From the NCBI RefSeq assembly GCF_001707825.1, contig NZ_LYBM01000009.1:1-64000 (forward strand): DNA of 64,000 nt. Reading direction: 5' to 3'. Source of the DNA: Veronia pacifica (lineage in GTDB: Bacteria > Pseudomonadota > Gammaproteobacteria > Enterobacterales > Vibrionaceae). The number at the start of each line of letters is the position of its first letter. Positions within the stretch are counted from its first letter, which is position 1. Below the pieces are notes generated by a model that was given only the letters and a program-made list of their open reading frames with translations, ran no database searches and had not been told where the DNA came from. A program made the translations under genes and the position numbers. Below are positions 40,231 through 53,437 of the stretch, piece by piece.

Positions 40231-41992
40231 CTAAATCACTCCGGTCGATTGAGTTGTACATCTCGGCGAGTAGACCTTGCTCTTTTAAGTCTGAAAATTT
40301 TCCTTGCTGAACCAACTGGCCGTTTTCCATCACCCAGACTTGATCTGCGTTGTGTAATTCATCAAGACGATGGCTAATCATCAGGGTCGTTGTTCCTTGG
40401 GTCGCAATTTTAAGGCTATCGAGAACTAATTTTTCACTGTTAGCGTCAAGGCTTGCTGTGGGTTCATCCAATAACCAGAAACTACCATTCTGCAGGAGCG
40501 CCCGTGCAACAGCGATACGCTGCGCCTGACCCACCGAGATCCCGCTTGCGCGGTCGCCGACCGGGTGTTGATCGCCTTTTTCGAGACGCTGAATGAATTC
40601 ATCGGCAAATGCTGCTTTTGATACTGCCTTCACCTCATCATCTGAAGCTTCAGGGTTAGCCAAAACAATATTGTCTCGCAGGGTGCCATGGAATAGCTGA
40701 GGGTTTTGTCCCACCCAACTGATGTGGCTACGCCAATGTGCCAAGCTTAAGTCCCGCAACTCGATGCCATTTATCTTTAAACTTCCCCTGTAAGGGAGAA
40801 AACCCAGCACTGCATTCATCAGACTGGTTTTTCCTGCGCCGCTAGGGCCGACCAATACGGTCTGCTGACCCGGCAGAATCCTAAATGTCATCGGCCCGGC
40901 AAGGACAACACCGTCAGGACTTACCACCTCACAATCAACAGCTTCAATAGTGACTGACTCAAGTGGTGTCGTCTGAGTACCAGTAGACTGGCCCTCTGGA
41001 TCGGCATTCAGAAAGTTAACAATCGACTCTGCGGCACCTATCGCCTGTGCTTTGGCATGATAGTAGGTCCCTAAATCTCGCAGTGGTTGATAGAACTCAG
41101 GCGCTAACACCAGCACGAAAACGGCTGTGAACAGGGTGATAGTCACACCATAGTGGCCGAAGTCTAGTTCCCCCAGGAAGCTGAAGCCAAAATATACAGC
41201 GGTAATAGCAATAGAGATAGCCGTGAAGAACTCCAATACTGCCGAAGAGAGAAACGCCATTCGCAATACTTCCATGGTACGGCGACGGAAGTCATCTGAG
41301 GCAGCTCTAAGTTGCACCGTCTCGGCCTCTGCATGATCCAGTAAACGGATCGTTGATAGGCCGCGCAGGCGGTCATAAAAGTGACCAGACAATCGCTGCA
41401 TCGCCTTAAAGTTTCGGCGGTTTGCGTCAGCTGCACCCATGCCAACCAAGGCCATAAACAGCGGGACGAGCGGAGCCGTGATCAGAAAAATCAGTCCCGC
41501 AGCCCAGTTGATTGGGAAAACAGCTACCAGAATGATGAACGGCAGTAATACGGCAAGAGACATTTGCGGCATGTATCGTGCGAAGAAATCCTGCATCTCC
41601 TCGACTTGCTCAAGGATCAGACTTGCCCAGCTTCCAGCGGGCTTTCCGTGAATTGTTGCAGGACCTAATGCATGGAGCTTATCAAGAATCAGTTTTCGAA
41701 TATGAAGGCGAATGACCTCGCCTGCTCGGTAACCTGTTTGCTCTTTTGCCCAGCTCAGAAAGGCACGGACGCACACAATGACAGCCAGTCCAATAAATGA
41801 CGAGATCAGTTCAGACTTAGGGGTCTGCTCCATGATTAACTGATGAAGAATATTGGCAAGCAGCGCAGCCTGTGCGAGTAGGAGAAGCCCGGATGTAAAG
41901 GCCAATGCAACAGTGGCCATCATCCAGGATTTGGCTAGCTGATTTTGACTTCGTAGCCATTTGAGCAGCGAGCGATGTTTTTTCTTATCCAT
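40223..41992 (-). CDS. cydD: Heterodimeric cysteine/glutathione ABC exporter subunit CydD
   Basis: The 589-residue half-transporter is fused to its ATPase. It has six membrane helices (about 20-310), Walker A GPSGAGKTS, an ABC signature region ISVGQAQRIAVARAL (ISVGQ rather than the usual LSGGQ) and Walker B FWLLDEPTASLD. First gene of cydDC. In E. coli the order is trxB-lrp nearby, and here trxB, ald and lrp lie just upstream, a conserved neighbourhood. Confidence 0.95.
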   Translation of the reverse strand: MDKKKHRSLLKWLRSQNQLAKSWMMATVALAFTSGLLLLAQAALLANILHQLIMEQTPKSELISSFIGLAVIVCVRAFLSWAKEQTGYRAGEVIRLHIRKLILDKLHALGPATIHGKPAGSWASLILEQVEEMQDFFARYMPQMSLAVLLPFIILVAVFPINWAAGLIFLITAPLVPLFMALVGMGAADANRRNFKAMQRLSGHFYDRLRGLSTIRLLDHAEAETVQLRAASDDFRRRTMEVLRMAFLSSAVLEFFTAISIAITAVYFGFSFLGELDFGHYGVTITLFTAVFVLVLAPEFYQPLRDLGTYYHAKAQAIGAAESIVNFLNADPEGQSTGTQTTPLESVTIEAVDCEVVSPDGVVLAGPMTFRILPGQQTVLVGPSGAGKTSLMNAVLGFLPYRGSLKINGIELRDLSLAHWRSHISWVGQNPQLFHGTLRDNIVLANPEASDDEVKAVSKAAFADEFIQRLEKGDQHPVGDRASGISVGQAQRIAVARALLQNGSFWLLDEPTASLDANSEKLVLDSLKIATQGTTTLMISHRLDELHNADQVWVMENGQLVQQGKFSDLKEQGLLAEMYNSIDRSDLDA

Positions 41993-42028
41993 AGGATCTA
42001 ATAGTTGATGCCAGGGGAGGCTCAGGAA

Positions 42029-42055
42029 TAAAAAGCCCGGCGTAAAACCGGGCCG
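42029..42055 (-). terminator. Terminator of trxB
   Basis: On the minus strand GCCCGG/CCGGGC closes a TTTTACG loop and is followed by TTTTTATT. It lies between trxB and cydD, so cydDC probably has its own promoter. Confidence 0.85.
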
Positions 42056-42070
42056 TAAGATAAATATTTC

Positions 42071-43042
<972 letters not shown>

Positions 43043-43091
43043 CTATCTGTATTCTTAATTTATTTTGTGATTGTAGGGAAATTAGAGGGGT

Positions 43092-43121
43092 AAAGAAAGA
43101 GGGCACCCACTGGGCGCCCTC
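43092..43121 (-). terminator. Terminator of ald
   Basis: On the minus strand GAGGGCGCCC pairs with GGGTGCCCTC and is followed by TTTCTTTA. Confidence 0.75.
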
Positions 43122-43147
43122 TCGTAAGCTGTAAATCTTATCTGTGA

Positions 43148-44266
43148 TTAGTGCTTAAGTGCGGTCAGTGGATCTACAAACTCGAGGTCGAAAGCTTCAG
43201 CGACTTCTTTACAGGTTACTTTCCCGTCAATAACGTTCAGGCCACCAAGGAAACCACGGTCATCTAGCAATGCTTCGCGATAACCTTTGTTAGCCAGTTT
43301 AACTATATACGGAAGAGTCGCGTTGTTTAGTGCAAAAGTGGATGTACGTGCAACTGCACCAGGCATGTTAGCAACACAATAGTGAACAACGTCATCGACA
43401 ATATAAGTAGGTTCCGCGTGCGTCGTTGCATGAGAGGTTTCAAAACATCCACCTTGGTCAATCGCAACGTCAACCACTGCTGCACCCGGCTTCATGTTTT
43501 TGATGTGGTTTTTGTTAACCAGTTTAGGTGCTGCAGCGCCTGGAATCAGGACAGCGCCGATCACTAGGTCTGCATTCAGTACGTGTCTTTCCAGCGTTTC
43601 TTCAGTTGAGTACACAACTTTCGCTTTGCCTTCAAACTCTTCGTCGAGAGCGCGTAGGGTATCGATGTTTCTATCAAGGATAGTAACGTCTGCACGCAGG
43701 CCAACAGCCATTCTTGCTGCATTTGAACCTACAACACCACCGCCAAGTACAACAATCTTCGCTGGTTCAACACCCGGAACACCACCTAGTAACACACCTG
43801 CGCCACCATGCGACTTCTCCAGTGCTTGAGCACCGGCTTGAATAGACATACGTCCTGCAACTTCAGACATTGGTGCAAGAAGTGGCAGTCTACCTTTAGC
43901 GTCTGTAACCGTTTCATAAGCTATACAGATGGCTTTACTCTTGATAAGGTCTTCGGTTTGTGGAAAATCTGGTGCAAGGTGCAGATAGGTAAACAATATC
44001 TGTCCTTCACGAAGCATGGCACGTTCAACTGCCTGCGGCTCTTTAACTTTGACAATCATCTCAGCTGTGGCAAATACTTCTTCTGCGCTGCCGAGAATAG
44101 AAGCACCAGCTTTAATGTAGTCGTTGTCACTGAAGCCAATGCCTGCGCCAGCTTTTGTTTCTACATAAACAGTGTGACCATGTGAAACAAGTTCACGTAC
44201 ACTGGCAGGGACCATGCCTACACGATATTCATGGTTTTTAATTTCTTTAGGTACGCCAATGATCAT
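43148..44266 (-). CDS. ald: Alanine dehydrogenase
   Basis: NAD-dependent enzyme that interconverts L-alanine with pyruvate and ammonia. The 372-residue protein begins [20 protein letters not shown], the family hallmark. It has the catalytic region TYLHLAPD and the NAD motif [16 protein letters not shown]. The substrate-binding [16 protein letters not shown] segment and the C-terminal [13 protein letters not shown] are also present. It is divergent from lrp, as expected for a gene often controlled by an Lrp-type regulator. Confidence 0.97.
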   Translation of the reverse strand: MIIGVPKEIKNHEYRVGMVPASVRELVSHGHTVYVETKAGAGIGFSDNDYIKAGASILGSAEEVFATAEMIVKVKEPQAVERAMLREGQILFTYLHLAPDFPQTEDLIKSKAICIAYETVTDAKGRLPLLAPMSEVAGRMSIQAGAQALEKSHGGAGVLLGGVPGVEPAKIVVLGGGVVGSNAARMAVGLRADVTILDRNIDTLRALDEEFEGKAKVVYSTEETLERHVLNADLVIGAVLIPGAAAPKLVNKNHIKNMKPGAAVVDVAIDQGGCFETSHATTHAEPTYIVDDVVHYCVANMPGAVARTSTFALNNATLPYIVKLANKGYREALLDDRGFLGGLNVIDGKVTCKEVAEAFDLEFVDPLTALKH

Positions 44267-44432
44267 CCTGAATTCTCACTCCAAATTGGTGTTATTTGCT
44301 ACAAATGTTCTTGAAATGTTATATTTAAAGCTAGTATAGTTCTCGTATGGCAACATTTGATACTGAATATTTGTTATTTATTAATAAAAACGGAATTTAT
44401 TATTGCAAGGAAGAAATAAGGTGGAATAAAAA

Positions 44433-44927
44433 ATGGTAGACGCCAAGAAAAAACCCTCCAAGGAGTTGGACCGGATAGACAGGAATATTCTGAATGAACT
44501 TCAGAAGGACGGCCGGGTGTCAAATGTTGAACTTTCAAAGCGCGTGGGCCTATCGCCTACACCTTGCCTTGAAAGGGTTAGACGCCTCGAACGTCAGGGA
44601 TACATCAACGGCTATACTGCGTTGCTCAACCCCCAGTTTCTTGATGCTTCACTGCTTGTGTTTGTTGAGATCACGTTAAACCGTGGTGCGCCTGATGTGT
44701 TTGACCAGTTCAATAAAGCTGTTCAGCAACTAGAAGATATTCAGGAATGTCATCTGGTATCTGGTGATTTTGACTATCTGCTCAAGACCCGTGTATCTGA
44801 TATGTCTGCTTACCGTAAGCTTCTGGGTGAAACCCTGCTGCGCTTACCGGGCGTTAACGACACCAGAACATATGTTGTGATGGAAGAAGTGAAACAAACC
44901 AATCATCTGGTAATCAAAACCCGCTGA
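44433..44927 (+). CDS. lrp: Leucine-responsive regulatory protein Lrp
   Basis: Global feast/famine regulator of 164 residues. The N-terminal HTH (DRIDRNILNELQKDGRVSNV; SKRVGLSPTPCLERVRRLE) is followed by the RAM ligand domain with VSGDFDYLLKTRV. It is nearly identical in layout to E. coli Lrp. The divergent ald gene and the conserved cluster trxB-ald-lrp-ftsK support orthology. The AT-rich 166-base ald-lrp spacer is a likely autoregulatory site. Confidence 0.97.
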   Translation: MVDAKKKPSKELDRIDRNILNELQKDGRVSNVELSKRVGLSPTPCLERVRRLERQGYINGYTALLNPQFLDASLLVFVEITLNRGAPDVFDQFNKAVQQLEDIQECHLVSGDFDYLLKTRVSDMSAYRKLLGETLLRLPGVNDTRTYVVMEEVKQTNHLVIKTR

Positions 44928-44937
44928 CAGTTCATTT

Positions 44938-44969
44938 AACTAATTGTGTGATTCATCACACAATTAGTT
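44938..44969. repeat. Perfect 14-bp inverted repeat with TTCA loop after lrp
   Basis: AACTAATTGTGTGA and TCACACAATTAGTT are exact complements around a 4-base loop, starting 11 bases after the lrp stop. No T-run follows, and a separate canonical terminator lies 30 bases further on. It may be an mRNA 3'-end stabiliser, a weak terminator, or a protein-binding palindrome. Confidence 0.7.
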
Positions 44970-44999
44970 ATTTAGCGTATAAGCAATGATCAACCATCC

Positions 45000-45034
45000 A
45001 AACCGGGCAACTATGTTGCTCGGTTTGTTTTTTT
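45000..45034 (+). terminator. Terminator of lrp
   Basis: The stem AAACCGGGCAAC/GTTGCTCGGTTT with a short TAT loop is followed by GTTTTTTT. It is the second hairpin after lrp. Confidence 0.82.
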
Positions 45035-45171
45035 GTTTGGTGTACACTTTTTCTGGTAGCTGCAAACACATTCAAATCGGTAAAATGATGGCGAATGCCG
45101 AGGTATCACTCGCTGGAGCCAACATGCAATGGGTACCGCTTACAAACAAATGAACAATAAAACGGGTGATA

Positions 45172-47949
45172 ATGGAGTTTTCCTTACAACAAGAACAAAA
45201 AGCGCAGGATAAAAAACTGTCCCGGCTTAATGGTGCTCAAAGACTCAAAGAAAGTACGCTGATTTTGGCGTTGCTGGCAGCTGTCTTCATTGCTGTTGCC
45301 CTCATGACGTATGACCCAGCTGACCCGTCTTGGTCGCAGACTGCGCAAGACAGCCCAATTGGCAATGCGGCTGGTTCATTGGGCGCTTTTGTTGCAGACA
45401 CTTTATTTTTTGCTCTTGGCAAACTGGCTTATCTTCTTCCAGCGGTATTATTGTTGGCAGGTTGGGTCTTCCTCAGACGACGCACCGAATCCGAACCTCT
45501 GCAATATACGATTTTAGCCAGTCGTATCCTTGGTATGATCACACTCTTTTTGTCGAGTTGTGGCTTAGCCGATCTTAATTTTGATGATTTTTGGTACTAC
45601 TCCTCAGGCGGAGTTGTTGGCGATGTGCTCAACAGTGTGTTGATTCCGTTGCTAAATGTTCTTGGTACCACGTTATCGCTACTCTTTTTCTGGGCTGCCG
45701 GGTTCACCCTATTCACTGGGATCTCATGGCTGACCATTGTCGATAAGCTGGGTGAAGTAACGCTTAACGGGGTTACATGGGCGATAAATCGAATCCGCAA
45801 CGACAAGCCGCAAACCTTCTCCTCAAATACAAAAAGTATTGGAGAGAGCGAAACGCCTGATTTTTCTGTCCCTGCTAATCATGGGAGCAGACAACTCACC
45901 GATATTAGCCGCTTGAATAAAGCTCAGCGAGCGGTGCCGGATACGTTCGAAAAACCTGAATCCAAACCCAAAATCGTCTTTGCGGGTGAGGATAGACCTG
46001 AGGGCCCAGAACAAGCTGTTGAACAGTCCGAGATGAATGAGCCAGAGATTGGCGATTTAAGTCTTGTAGAGCCAGCTTCTCAACAGGAAATGATCGAGTC
46101 ACCAGTTTTGTTGCCGACAGATCAAGAGTCTTCATCAACTTCAGAAGTTCACCACGCAGAAGAATTCACTGCGGACAAGACAGATATAGCGTTGGATGAA
46201 GAAGAAACTCATGATGCAAGCAGTGCTCAACATACAACCGAAGATACGGTAGCTGACATCGAATTTGAAAATACTGATGGATTGTCAGAGCTTGAACGCC
46301 TCGAGCAAGCATCCAATGGAGCTGACGACGAGCAAGCATTGTCTGATGACGAAGCTTTTCTTGAAACGGTTCGTGAGGCACAGAAAAACGCAGCAGGTGC
46401 AACCCATCCATTCCTTATGAAGCACGAACCTGACATGCCTAAGCCGGCGGAACCTCTTCCGACGTTGGACCTTCTTGATCCTCCCCGTAAAACAGCAACT
46501 CAGGCATCAAGGGAAGAACTTGAGCAAACTGCAAGGCTGGTTGAGGCTCGGCTCGAGGATTACAAAATTCAGGCTCGGGTTGTCGGCGTTTATCCAGGGC
46601 CAGTTATCACTCGCTTTGAACTGGAGTTGGCCCCGGGCGTAAAAGTGAGTCGAATTGCTGGCTTAGCAAAAGATCTTGCCCGCTCGTTGTCCACTAGTGC
46701 GGTTCGTGTGGTAGAGGTTATACCGGGTAAACCTTATATTGGCCTTGAATTGCCAAATAGTAGCCGGGAAACGGTCTTCATGTCTGAGGTGGTTGGCAGT
46801 GAGAGATTTTCGAGCTCAAAATCTCCTCTCTCTGTGGTGTTGGGTAAAGACATCGCTGGCGAAGCCATTGTGACTGACCTTTCCAAAGCGCCTCACTTGC
46901 TGGTGGCGGGTACGACGGGCTCTGGTAAGTCGGTCGGTGTTAACGTGATGATTGTTAGCATGCTCTACAAGGCATCGCCGGAAGATGTTCGTTTCATAAT
47001 GATCGATCCCAAGATGCTCGAGTTGTCTGTTTATGAGGGAATTCCGCATCTGCTTACTGAAGTTGTGACGGACATGAAAGATGCTGGCAATGCCTTGAGA
47101 TGGTGTGTGGCGGAGATGGAACGTCGTTATAAACTTATGTCCGCACTCGGTGTCAGAAATATTAAGGGCTTTAATGACAAGGTCAAAGAAGCCAATGACG
47201 CAGATCATCCCATTCCAGATCCGCTCTGGAAACCGGGGGACAGCATGGATGAAAACGCGCCTGAGTTAGAGAAACTGCCCTATATCGTCGTGATTGTGGA
47301 CGAGTTTGCTGACCTTATGATGGTAGTGGGCAAAAAAGTCGAAGAGCTAATTGCTCGTCTTGCCCAGAAGGCGAGGGCGGCAGGTATACACTTGGTGCTG
47401 GCAACACAGCGCCCGTCGGTAGATGTTATTACAGGTCTAATTAAGGCCAACATACCAACCCGTATGGCATTTACCGTGTCAACCAAAACAGACTCTCGTA
47501 CCATTCTTGACCAAGGTGGAGCAGAGTCGCTGTTGGGTATGGGTGATATGCTGTTTATGCCAAATGGCTCCAACCATCCAGCTAGGGTGCACGGCGCTTT
47601 TGTGAACGATGATGAAGTGCACCGTGTGGTAAGTAACTGGAAAGCACGCGGTAAACCTCAATATATTTCTGAGATAACCAGTGGTGATCAGGGGAGCGAT
47701 GCGTTACTTCCCGGTGAGGCACCCACTGCAGGAGATGGCGAGGAGCTTGATCAGCTTTTTGATCAGGTTGTCGAATTCGTGACAGAGAGCCGCAGAGGGT
47801 CTGTATCCGGTGTTCAGCGCAGATTTAAAATTGGTTATAACCGGGCAGCCAGAATCGTCGACCAGCTCGAAGCGCAAGGTATAGTGAGTCCACCCGGACA
47901 CAACGGTAACCGTGAAGTTTTGGCCCCACCGCCGCCACCACGCGATTAA
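45172..47949 (+). CDS. ftsK: DNA translocase FtsK
   Basis: Septum-anchored DNA pump that clears chromosomes from the division site and activates XerCD at dif. It is 925 residues from ATG 45172 (a GTG two codons earlier is possible). Four to five membrane helices (about 28-190) are followed by an acidic Glu/Ser-rich linker (about 225-425). The alpha/beta motor has Walker A GTTGSGKS, Walker [13 protein letters not shown] and [12 protein letters not shown]. The C-terminal gamma domain ([21 protein letters not shown]) reads KOPS. The linker is short relative to E. coli FtsK (1329 residues). Confidence 0.97.
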   Translation: MEFSLQQEQKAQDKKLSRLNGAQRLKESTLILALLAAVFIAVALMTYDPADPSWSQTAQDSPIGNAAGSLGAFVADTLFFALGKLAYLLPAVLLLAGWVFLRRRTESEPLQYTILASRILGMITLFLSSCGLADLNFDDFWYYSSGGVVGDVLNSVLIPLLNVLGTTLSLLFFWAAGFTLFTGISWLTIVDKLGEVTLNGVTWAINRIRNDKPQTFSSNTKSIGESETPDFSVPANHGSRQLTDISRLNKAQRAVPDTFEKPESKPKIVFAGEDRPEGPEQAVEQSEMNEPEIGDLSLVEPASQQEMIESPVLLPTDQESSSTSEVHHAEEFTADKTDIALDEEETHDASSAQHTTEDTVADIEFENTDGLSELERLEQASNGADDEQALSDDEAFLETVREAQKNAAGATHPFLMKHEPDMPKPAEPLPTLDLLDPPRKTATQASREELEQTARLVEARLEDYKIQARVVGVYPGPVITRFELELAPGVKVSRIAGLAKDLARSLSTSAVRVVEVIPGKPYIGLELPNSSRETVFMSEVVGSERFSSSKSPLSVVLGKDIAGEAIVTDLSKAPHLLVAGTTGSGKSVGVNVMIVSMLYKASPEDVRFIMIDPKMLELSVYEGIPHLLTEVVTDMKDAGNALRWCVAEMERRYKLMSALGVRNIKGFNDKVKEANDADHPIPDPLWKPGDSMDENAPELEKLPYIVVIVDEFADLMMVVGKKVEELIARLAQKARAAGIHLVLATQRPSVDVITGLIKANIPTRMAFTVSTKTDSRTILDQGGAESLLGMGDMLFMPNGSNHPARVHGAFVNDDEVHRVVSNWKARGKPQYISEITSGDQGSDALLPGEAPTAGDGEELDQLFDQVVEFVTESRRGSVSGVQRRFKIGYNRAARIVDQLEAQGIVSPPGHNGNREVLAPPPPPRD

Positions 47950-47973
47950 GCGGCCTAATAAATGGAATATAGA

Positions 47974-48576
47974 ATGAAGAAATACCTGTTGGTAGCCACA
48001 CTGCTACTCCCAACCATTTGCTTTGCAGCCACACCGCAACAGGAGCTCAGTGAGCGGCTGTCTCGTGTGAATGCATTCTCTGCAGACTTCAGTCAGACAG
48101 TGACCAGTCAGGAAGGTGATATCCTTAAAAAAGGCAAAGGGACACTGGCTGTTAAACGCCCTAACTTGTTCAATTACACCCCAAGCTCTGATGAAGAGAA
48201 CATGTTGGTGTCTGATGGTAAGACCCTCTGGGTTTATGACCCTTTCGTTGAACAGACCACTGCAATGTGGCTCAACGATGGCACTGACCAGACACCTTTT
48301 GTACTGCTGACGCGAAATGATCAGAAAGACTGGCTCAATTATCAGGTTAGCCAAAAGGGTGACCGCTTTACACTGACTCCAATCAAGGCGTCAACTCAGA
48401 ATGCCCTGGTACTGGATGTATTGCCAAACGGTGAAGTAAAAGGCTTTACCGTCGAAGAACAAAACGGCCCCACTATCGAGTACAAGCTAGTCACGTTTAA
48501 AGCAGATACCCCACCAGCCAACTTATTCCAATTTATCTCACCGCAGGGTGCCGATATTGATGACCAAAGACAGTAA
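47974..48576 (+). CDS. lolA: Outer-membrane lipoprotein carrier protein LolA
   Basis: Periplasmic chaperone that ferries lipoproteins from LolCDE to LolB. It is 200 residues from ATG 47974, which gives a clean signal peptide (MKKYLLVATLLLPTICFA-A). An in-frame ATG four codons earlier is possible. FSADFSQTVTSQEGD, GTLAVKRPNLFNY and LWVYDPFVEQTT are typical. It sits between ftsK and rarA, a conserved order. Confidence 0.96.
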   Translation: MKKYLLVATLLLPTICFAATPQQELSERLSRVNAFSADFSQTVTSQEGDILKKGKGTLAVKRPNLFNYTPSSDEENMLVSDGKTLWVYDPFVEQTTAMWLNDGTDQTPFVLLTRNDQKDWLNYQVSQKGDRFTLTPIKASTQNALVLDVLPNGEVKGFTVEEQNGPTIEYKLVTFKADTPPANLFQFISPQGADIDDQRQ

Positions 48577-48591
48577 TTAAAAGGAGGGGAT

Positions 48592-49926
48592 GTGAGCAAT
48601 ATGACACTGGACTTTGCTGACGACTTTCGTCCTCTTGCGGCACGTATGCGGCCAACGACTCTGTCTGAGTATATTGGTCAGGGGCACTTGCTGGCAGAAG
48701 GAAAACCGCTCAGGCGTGCGCTTGAAAGTGGTCAGTTGCATTCTATGATCCTCTGGGGCCCTCCCGGCACAGGCAAAACAACACTTGCTGAAGTGGCGGC
48801 AGGCTATGCTGATGCGGAAATCGAGCGGGTATCTGCAGTGACATCGGGCGTTAAAGATATCCGCATAGCGATTGATAAAGCAAAACAGAATAAATTGACA
48901 GGACTTCGGACTATTTTGTTCGTTGATGAGGTACACCGCTTTAATAAAAGCCAGCAAGATGCATTTTTACCCCATATTGAGGATGGCACCGTCACCTTCA
49001 TCGGCGCGACAACCGAAAACCCATCTTTTGAGCTTAACAATGCGCTATTGAGCCGTGCTCGGGTTTATAAGCTTAAATCACTGGATGAGAGTGATATCCA
49101 GACGGTGATTTCACAGGCACTGACAGACAAAAAGCGTGGTCTTGGAGATCAGGCTCTTAACTTACCCGATGAGGTTCGTGAGCAGTTATCGCGATTCACG
49201 TCGGGTGATGCTCGCATGACACTCAATTATCTTGAGCTGTTATCTGATATGGCTGAGCCCGATGAAAATGGGAGCAAGCAAATAACGCTGACATTGTTAG
49301 CTGAAGTGGCAGGCGAGAAAGTTGCCCGATTCGATAATAAAGGTGATATCTGGTATGACTTGATATCTGCATTCCACAAGTCAGTCAGAGGCTCAAGTCC
49401 GGATGCTGCACTTTATTGGTATGCGAGAATCATAACGGCGGGCGGGGATCCTCTCTACGTTGCCCGGCGTTTGTTGGCAATTGCGTCAGAGGATATTGGC
49501 AATGCCGATCCAAGGGCAATGCAAATTGCCATTAATGCATGGGACTGTTTTACCCGAGTTGGACCGGCTGAGGGCGAGAGAGCGATAGCTCAGGCTACTG
49601 TGTACATGGCATGCGCACCGAAAAGCAATGCAGTTTATACCGCGTGGAAGCAGGCATTGTCTGATGCAAGAGAGCATCCTGACTATGAAGTGCCTCCGCA
49701 TTTGCGTAACGCCCCGACATCTTTAATGAAGGATTTGGGCTATGGGGCAGAGTATCGTTATGCTCACGATGAGCCTAATGCCTTCGCCGCTGGCGAAACC
49801 TATTTGCCGCCTGAATTGTCAGGTTCTCAATATTATCAGCCGTCTGATCGGGGGCTGGAAATAAAAATTGGTGAAAAGCTGGCATTTCTTGCGCAGTTAG
49901 ACGCAAAAAGCCCGCGAAAACGCTAG
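48592..49926 (+). CDS. rarA: Replication-associated recombination protein A (RarA/MgsA)
   Basis: Clamp-loader-like AAA+ ATPase acting at stalled forks and gaps. It interacts with SSB. The 444 residues include [16 protein letters not shown], Walker A GPPGTGKT and Walker [16 protein letters not shown]. The sensor region [16 protein letters not shown] and the C-terminal tetramerisation domain are also present. I use GTG 48592 because AAGGAGGGG lies at correct distance. An ATG three codons later is also in frame. Confidence 0.96.
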   Translation: MSNMTLDFADDFRPLAARMRPTTLSEYIGQGHLLAEGKPLRRALESGQLHSMILWGPPGTGKTTLAEVAAGYADAEIERVSAVTSGVKDIRIAIDKAKQNKLTGLRTILFVDEVHRFNKSQQDAFLPHIEDGTVTFIGATTENPSFELNNALLSRARVYKLKSLDESDIQTVISQALTDKKRGLGDQALNLPDEVREQLSRFTSGDARMTLNYLELLSDMAEPDENGSKQITLTLLAEVAGEKVARFDNKGDIWYDLISAFHKSVRGSSPDAALYWYARIITAGGDPLYVARRLLAIASEDIGNADPRAMQIAINAWDCFTRVGPAEGERAIAQATVYMACAPKSNAVYTAWKQALSDAREHPDYEVPPHLRNAPTSLMKDLGYGAEYRYAHDEPNAFAAGETYLPPELSGSQYYQPSDRGLEIKIGEKLAFLAQLDAKSPRKR

Positions 49927-50008
49927 GAAAAAAGGCCTTTTTGGGTATTGTTTTAGATCCAATTGTCTCTGCGCTGTGTTTAGAAATATTCCTTTTCCCA
50001 GAGATTGA

Positions 50009-51370
<1,362 letters not shown>

Positions 51371-51395
51371 GCTTTCCTCATTGTAAAATCTTGCA

Positions 51396-51426
51396 AGGCT
51401 GACACAACTTGTGTCAGCCTTTTTTA
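51396..51426 (+). terminator. Terminator of serS
   Basis: The 12-bp stem AGGCTGACACAA/TTGTGTCAGCCT is followed by TTTTTTA, about 25 bases after the serS stop. Confidence 0.9.
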
Positions 51427-51661
51427 TTGGAAATAAAATACCAATAAATAACTTTATATTGTTCGGTAAACATGTATATAAAAATAAAATTCCAATATGA
51501 ATTTTTGATGTAATTATCTGAATAATAATAAAATAGTTATTTATGAATTTTATATATTTTGTGCCGATTTAATAGCCACATATAAAACGTCAATTTATAA
51601 AACTCGTCTACTATTAAAGTCACCAGCAAAAAAGTCTTAAAACTGAGAGGGATAAATTTGT

Positions 51662-53227
51662 ATGCGAGTAAATACCCCCATAACGGGAAAAGAGAATAGG
51701 TTCCCTGCTCAGTACAACCTTCTGTCCACCACTGATACTCGCGGCGTTATCAAATATGCCAGTAAAGAATTTTGTGAGGTAGCTGGATACACACAAAAAG
51801 AACTTATTGGGCAACCACACAATCTTGTCAGACACCCAGAAATGCCACCAGCAGCATTTAAAAACATGTGGGACTACATTCAAAATGGCAGATCGTGGAT
51901 GGGTTTAGTGAAGAACAGAACCAAAGCTGGCGACCATTATTGGGTAAACGCATTTGCCTCCCCCATTACCAAAGACGGTAAAATTGTAGAATTTCAGTCT
52001 GTGCGTTCAGTTCCTGACAGAAAGTCAGTGGACAGAGCAGAGAAAATATATCCTCAGTTGCTGGCAGGTAAAACGCCGTTAGAACTTAAAATGCCGAGAT
52101 CAAGGCTGTGGCAGCGAGCTCTGCTATGTTTCATTCCTGGCGCAATTTTGTCAGGTGTTGCTGGATATTTTGGTGGTGCAGCGGCTGCGGTTATTGTACA
52201 GCTGGTGCTGAGCATTGCCATCGTATACGGATTGACCCGTAGACTAGAATCCCTGTCTTCGATGGCGAGGGAAGCGTATGACAACCCATTGATGGAATAC
52301 CTTTACAACGGCGCAATTGATGACCTTTCAGAAGTTGAGTTGGCGTTAAAAATGCGAGCATCAGAATTGAATGCCGTGGTCGGACGTATCCTTGATGGGA
52401 GTGATCAGGTGCTGGCATCAGCCGAAGTTGCCCGAGAAAATGGTAAACGTACATCAACCAATCTTGAGTCGCAGAACACTGAAACTGAGCAGATTGCTGC
52501 TGCGATTAACGAAATGGCCTCAACAGCTGGCAACATGGCAGGTAATACGCAGAGTGCCTCAGATTGTGCCACCGAAGCGAGAGCTGCGACATTAAATGGT
52601 ATGGAAAGCGTCAGTACCACAGTAGGTGCGATCAAAAATCTTGCCAAACAGTTAGTTGATGCGTCCTCCGTGATATCAAGCTTGGAAGAGCATGGTAAGC
52701 GCATTGGCGCCGTTTCAGATGTCATTCAGGGGATTGCAGAGCAAACGAACCTGCTGGCACTTAATGCTGCCATTGAGGCTGCTCGTGCGGGTGACCAAGG
52801 CCGGGGATTTGCGGTGGTAGCTGACGAGGTCAGGGCTTTGGCTCAACGCACACAGGAATCAACCTCAGAAATACAAGAGGTAATCACACAGATTCAGCAC
52901 GCGACAGATCAGGCTGTTCAGTCAATGGATCGCGGCAATGAGTTGTCTGAAGAATGTGTTCACAACGCTGAAACGGCTGGTGATGTGCTGAAGCGGTCGC
53001 AGGAGTTGGTTGCCGATATTAATGATAGGAGTGAGCAGATTGCTGTCTCTGTGCAGGAACAGGCTGCCGTGGCTAATCAGATGAATGAGGGTATTCAATC
53101 AGTTTCTGAGCTGTCTGAGAGCACAATTGGTATTGCCAGTGAATCGGTGAAAGAAGCGAACAGGCTTTATGAACAGCTAGCAGAACAGAGAACGCTGGTT
53201 TCACAGTTCAGACGTATCAGTGGTTAA
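51662..53227 (+). CDS. PAS-domain chemoreceptor, Aer-like
   Basis: The 521-residue receptor has an N-terminal cytoplasmic PAS domain (about 20-120; [51 protein letters not shown]). It matches the FAD-binding PAS of the aerotaxis receptor Aer. Two short membrane segments around 155-195 anchor it with no periplasmic sensor. A signalling coiled coil ends the protein with tip [23 protein letters not shown]. It probably reports redox or energy state to CheA. The bound cofactor cannot be proven from sequence. A GAGAGGGA site precedes the ATG. Confidence 0.92.
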   Translation: MRVNTPITGKENRFPAQYNLLSTTDTRGVIKYASKEFCEVAGYTQKELIGQPHNLVRHPEMPPAAFKNMWDYIQNGRSWMGLVKNRTKAGDHYWVNAFASPITKDGKIVEFQSVRSVPDRKSVDRAEKIYPQLLAGKTPLELKMPRSRLWQRALLCFIPGAILSGVAGYFGGAAAAVIVQLVLSIAIVYGLTRRLESLSSMAREAYDNPLMEYLYNGAIDDLSEVELALKMRASELNAVVGRILDGSDQVLASAEVARENGKRTSTNLESQNTETEQIAAAINEMASTAGNMAGNTQSASDCATEARAATLNGMESVSTTVGAIKNLAKQLVDASSVISSLEEHGKRIGAVSDVIQGIAEQTNLLALNAAIEAARAGDQGRGFAVVADEVRALAQRTQESTSEIQEVITQIQHATDQAVQSMDRGNELSEECVHNAETAGDVLKRSQELVADINDRSEQIAVSVQEQAAVANQMNEGIQSVSELSESTIGIASESVKEANRLYEQLAEQRTLVSQFRRISG

Positions 53228-53256
53228 AAAAATCGGTATGAAATTACTGAGTAAAC

Positions 53257-53290
53257 AAAAAAGAGCCAATATTCATTTGGCTCTTTTTTA
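53257..53290 (+). terminator. Terminator of the Aer-like receptor gene
   Basis: AAAAAAGAGCCAA/TTTGGCTCTTTTTT forms a symmetrical hairpin, 30 bases after the receptor stop. Confidence 0.88.
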
Positions 53291-53437
53291 TAAAGAGTTA
53301 AACCTCTTCTCTGCTGAAAAGACAATTCTTGTTGTTATTATATTTGGCAATTAACATATCATTTCCACACTCTTTCTGAGTAATAAATTGAAGCGAGATT
53401 TATTGTTAAAGACTGCCTGCTGTTTTAAACCCTTCAA

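Noticed and set aside
49927-49945. AAAAAGGCCTTTTT after rarA as a terminator
   Set aside because: The palindrome has no room for a loop and no convincing stem, so termination there is doubtful.
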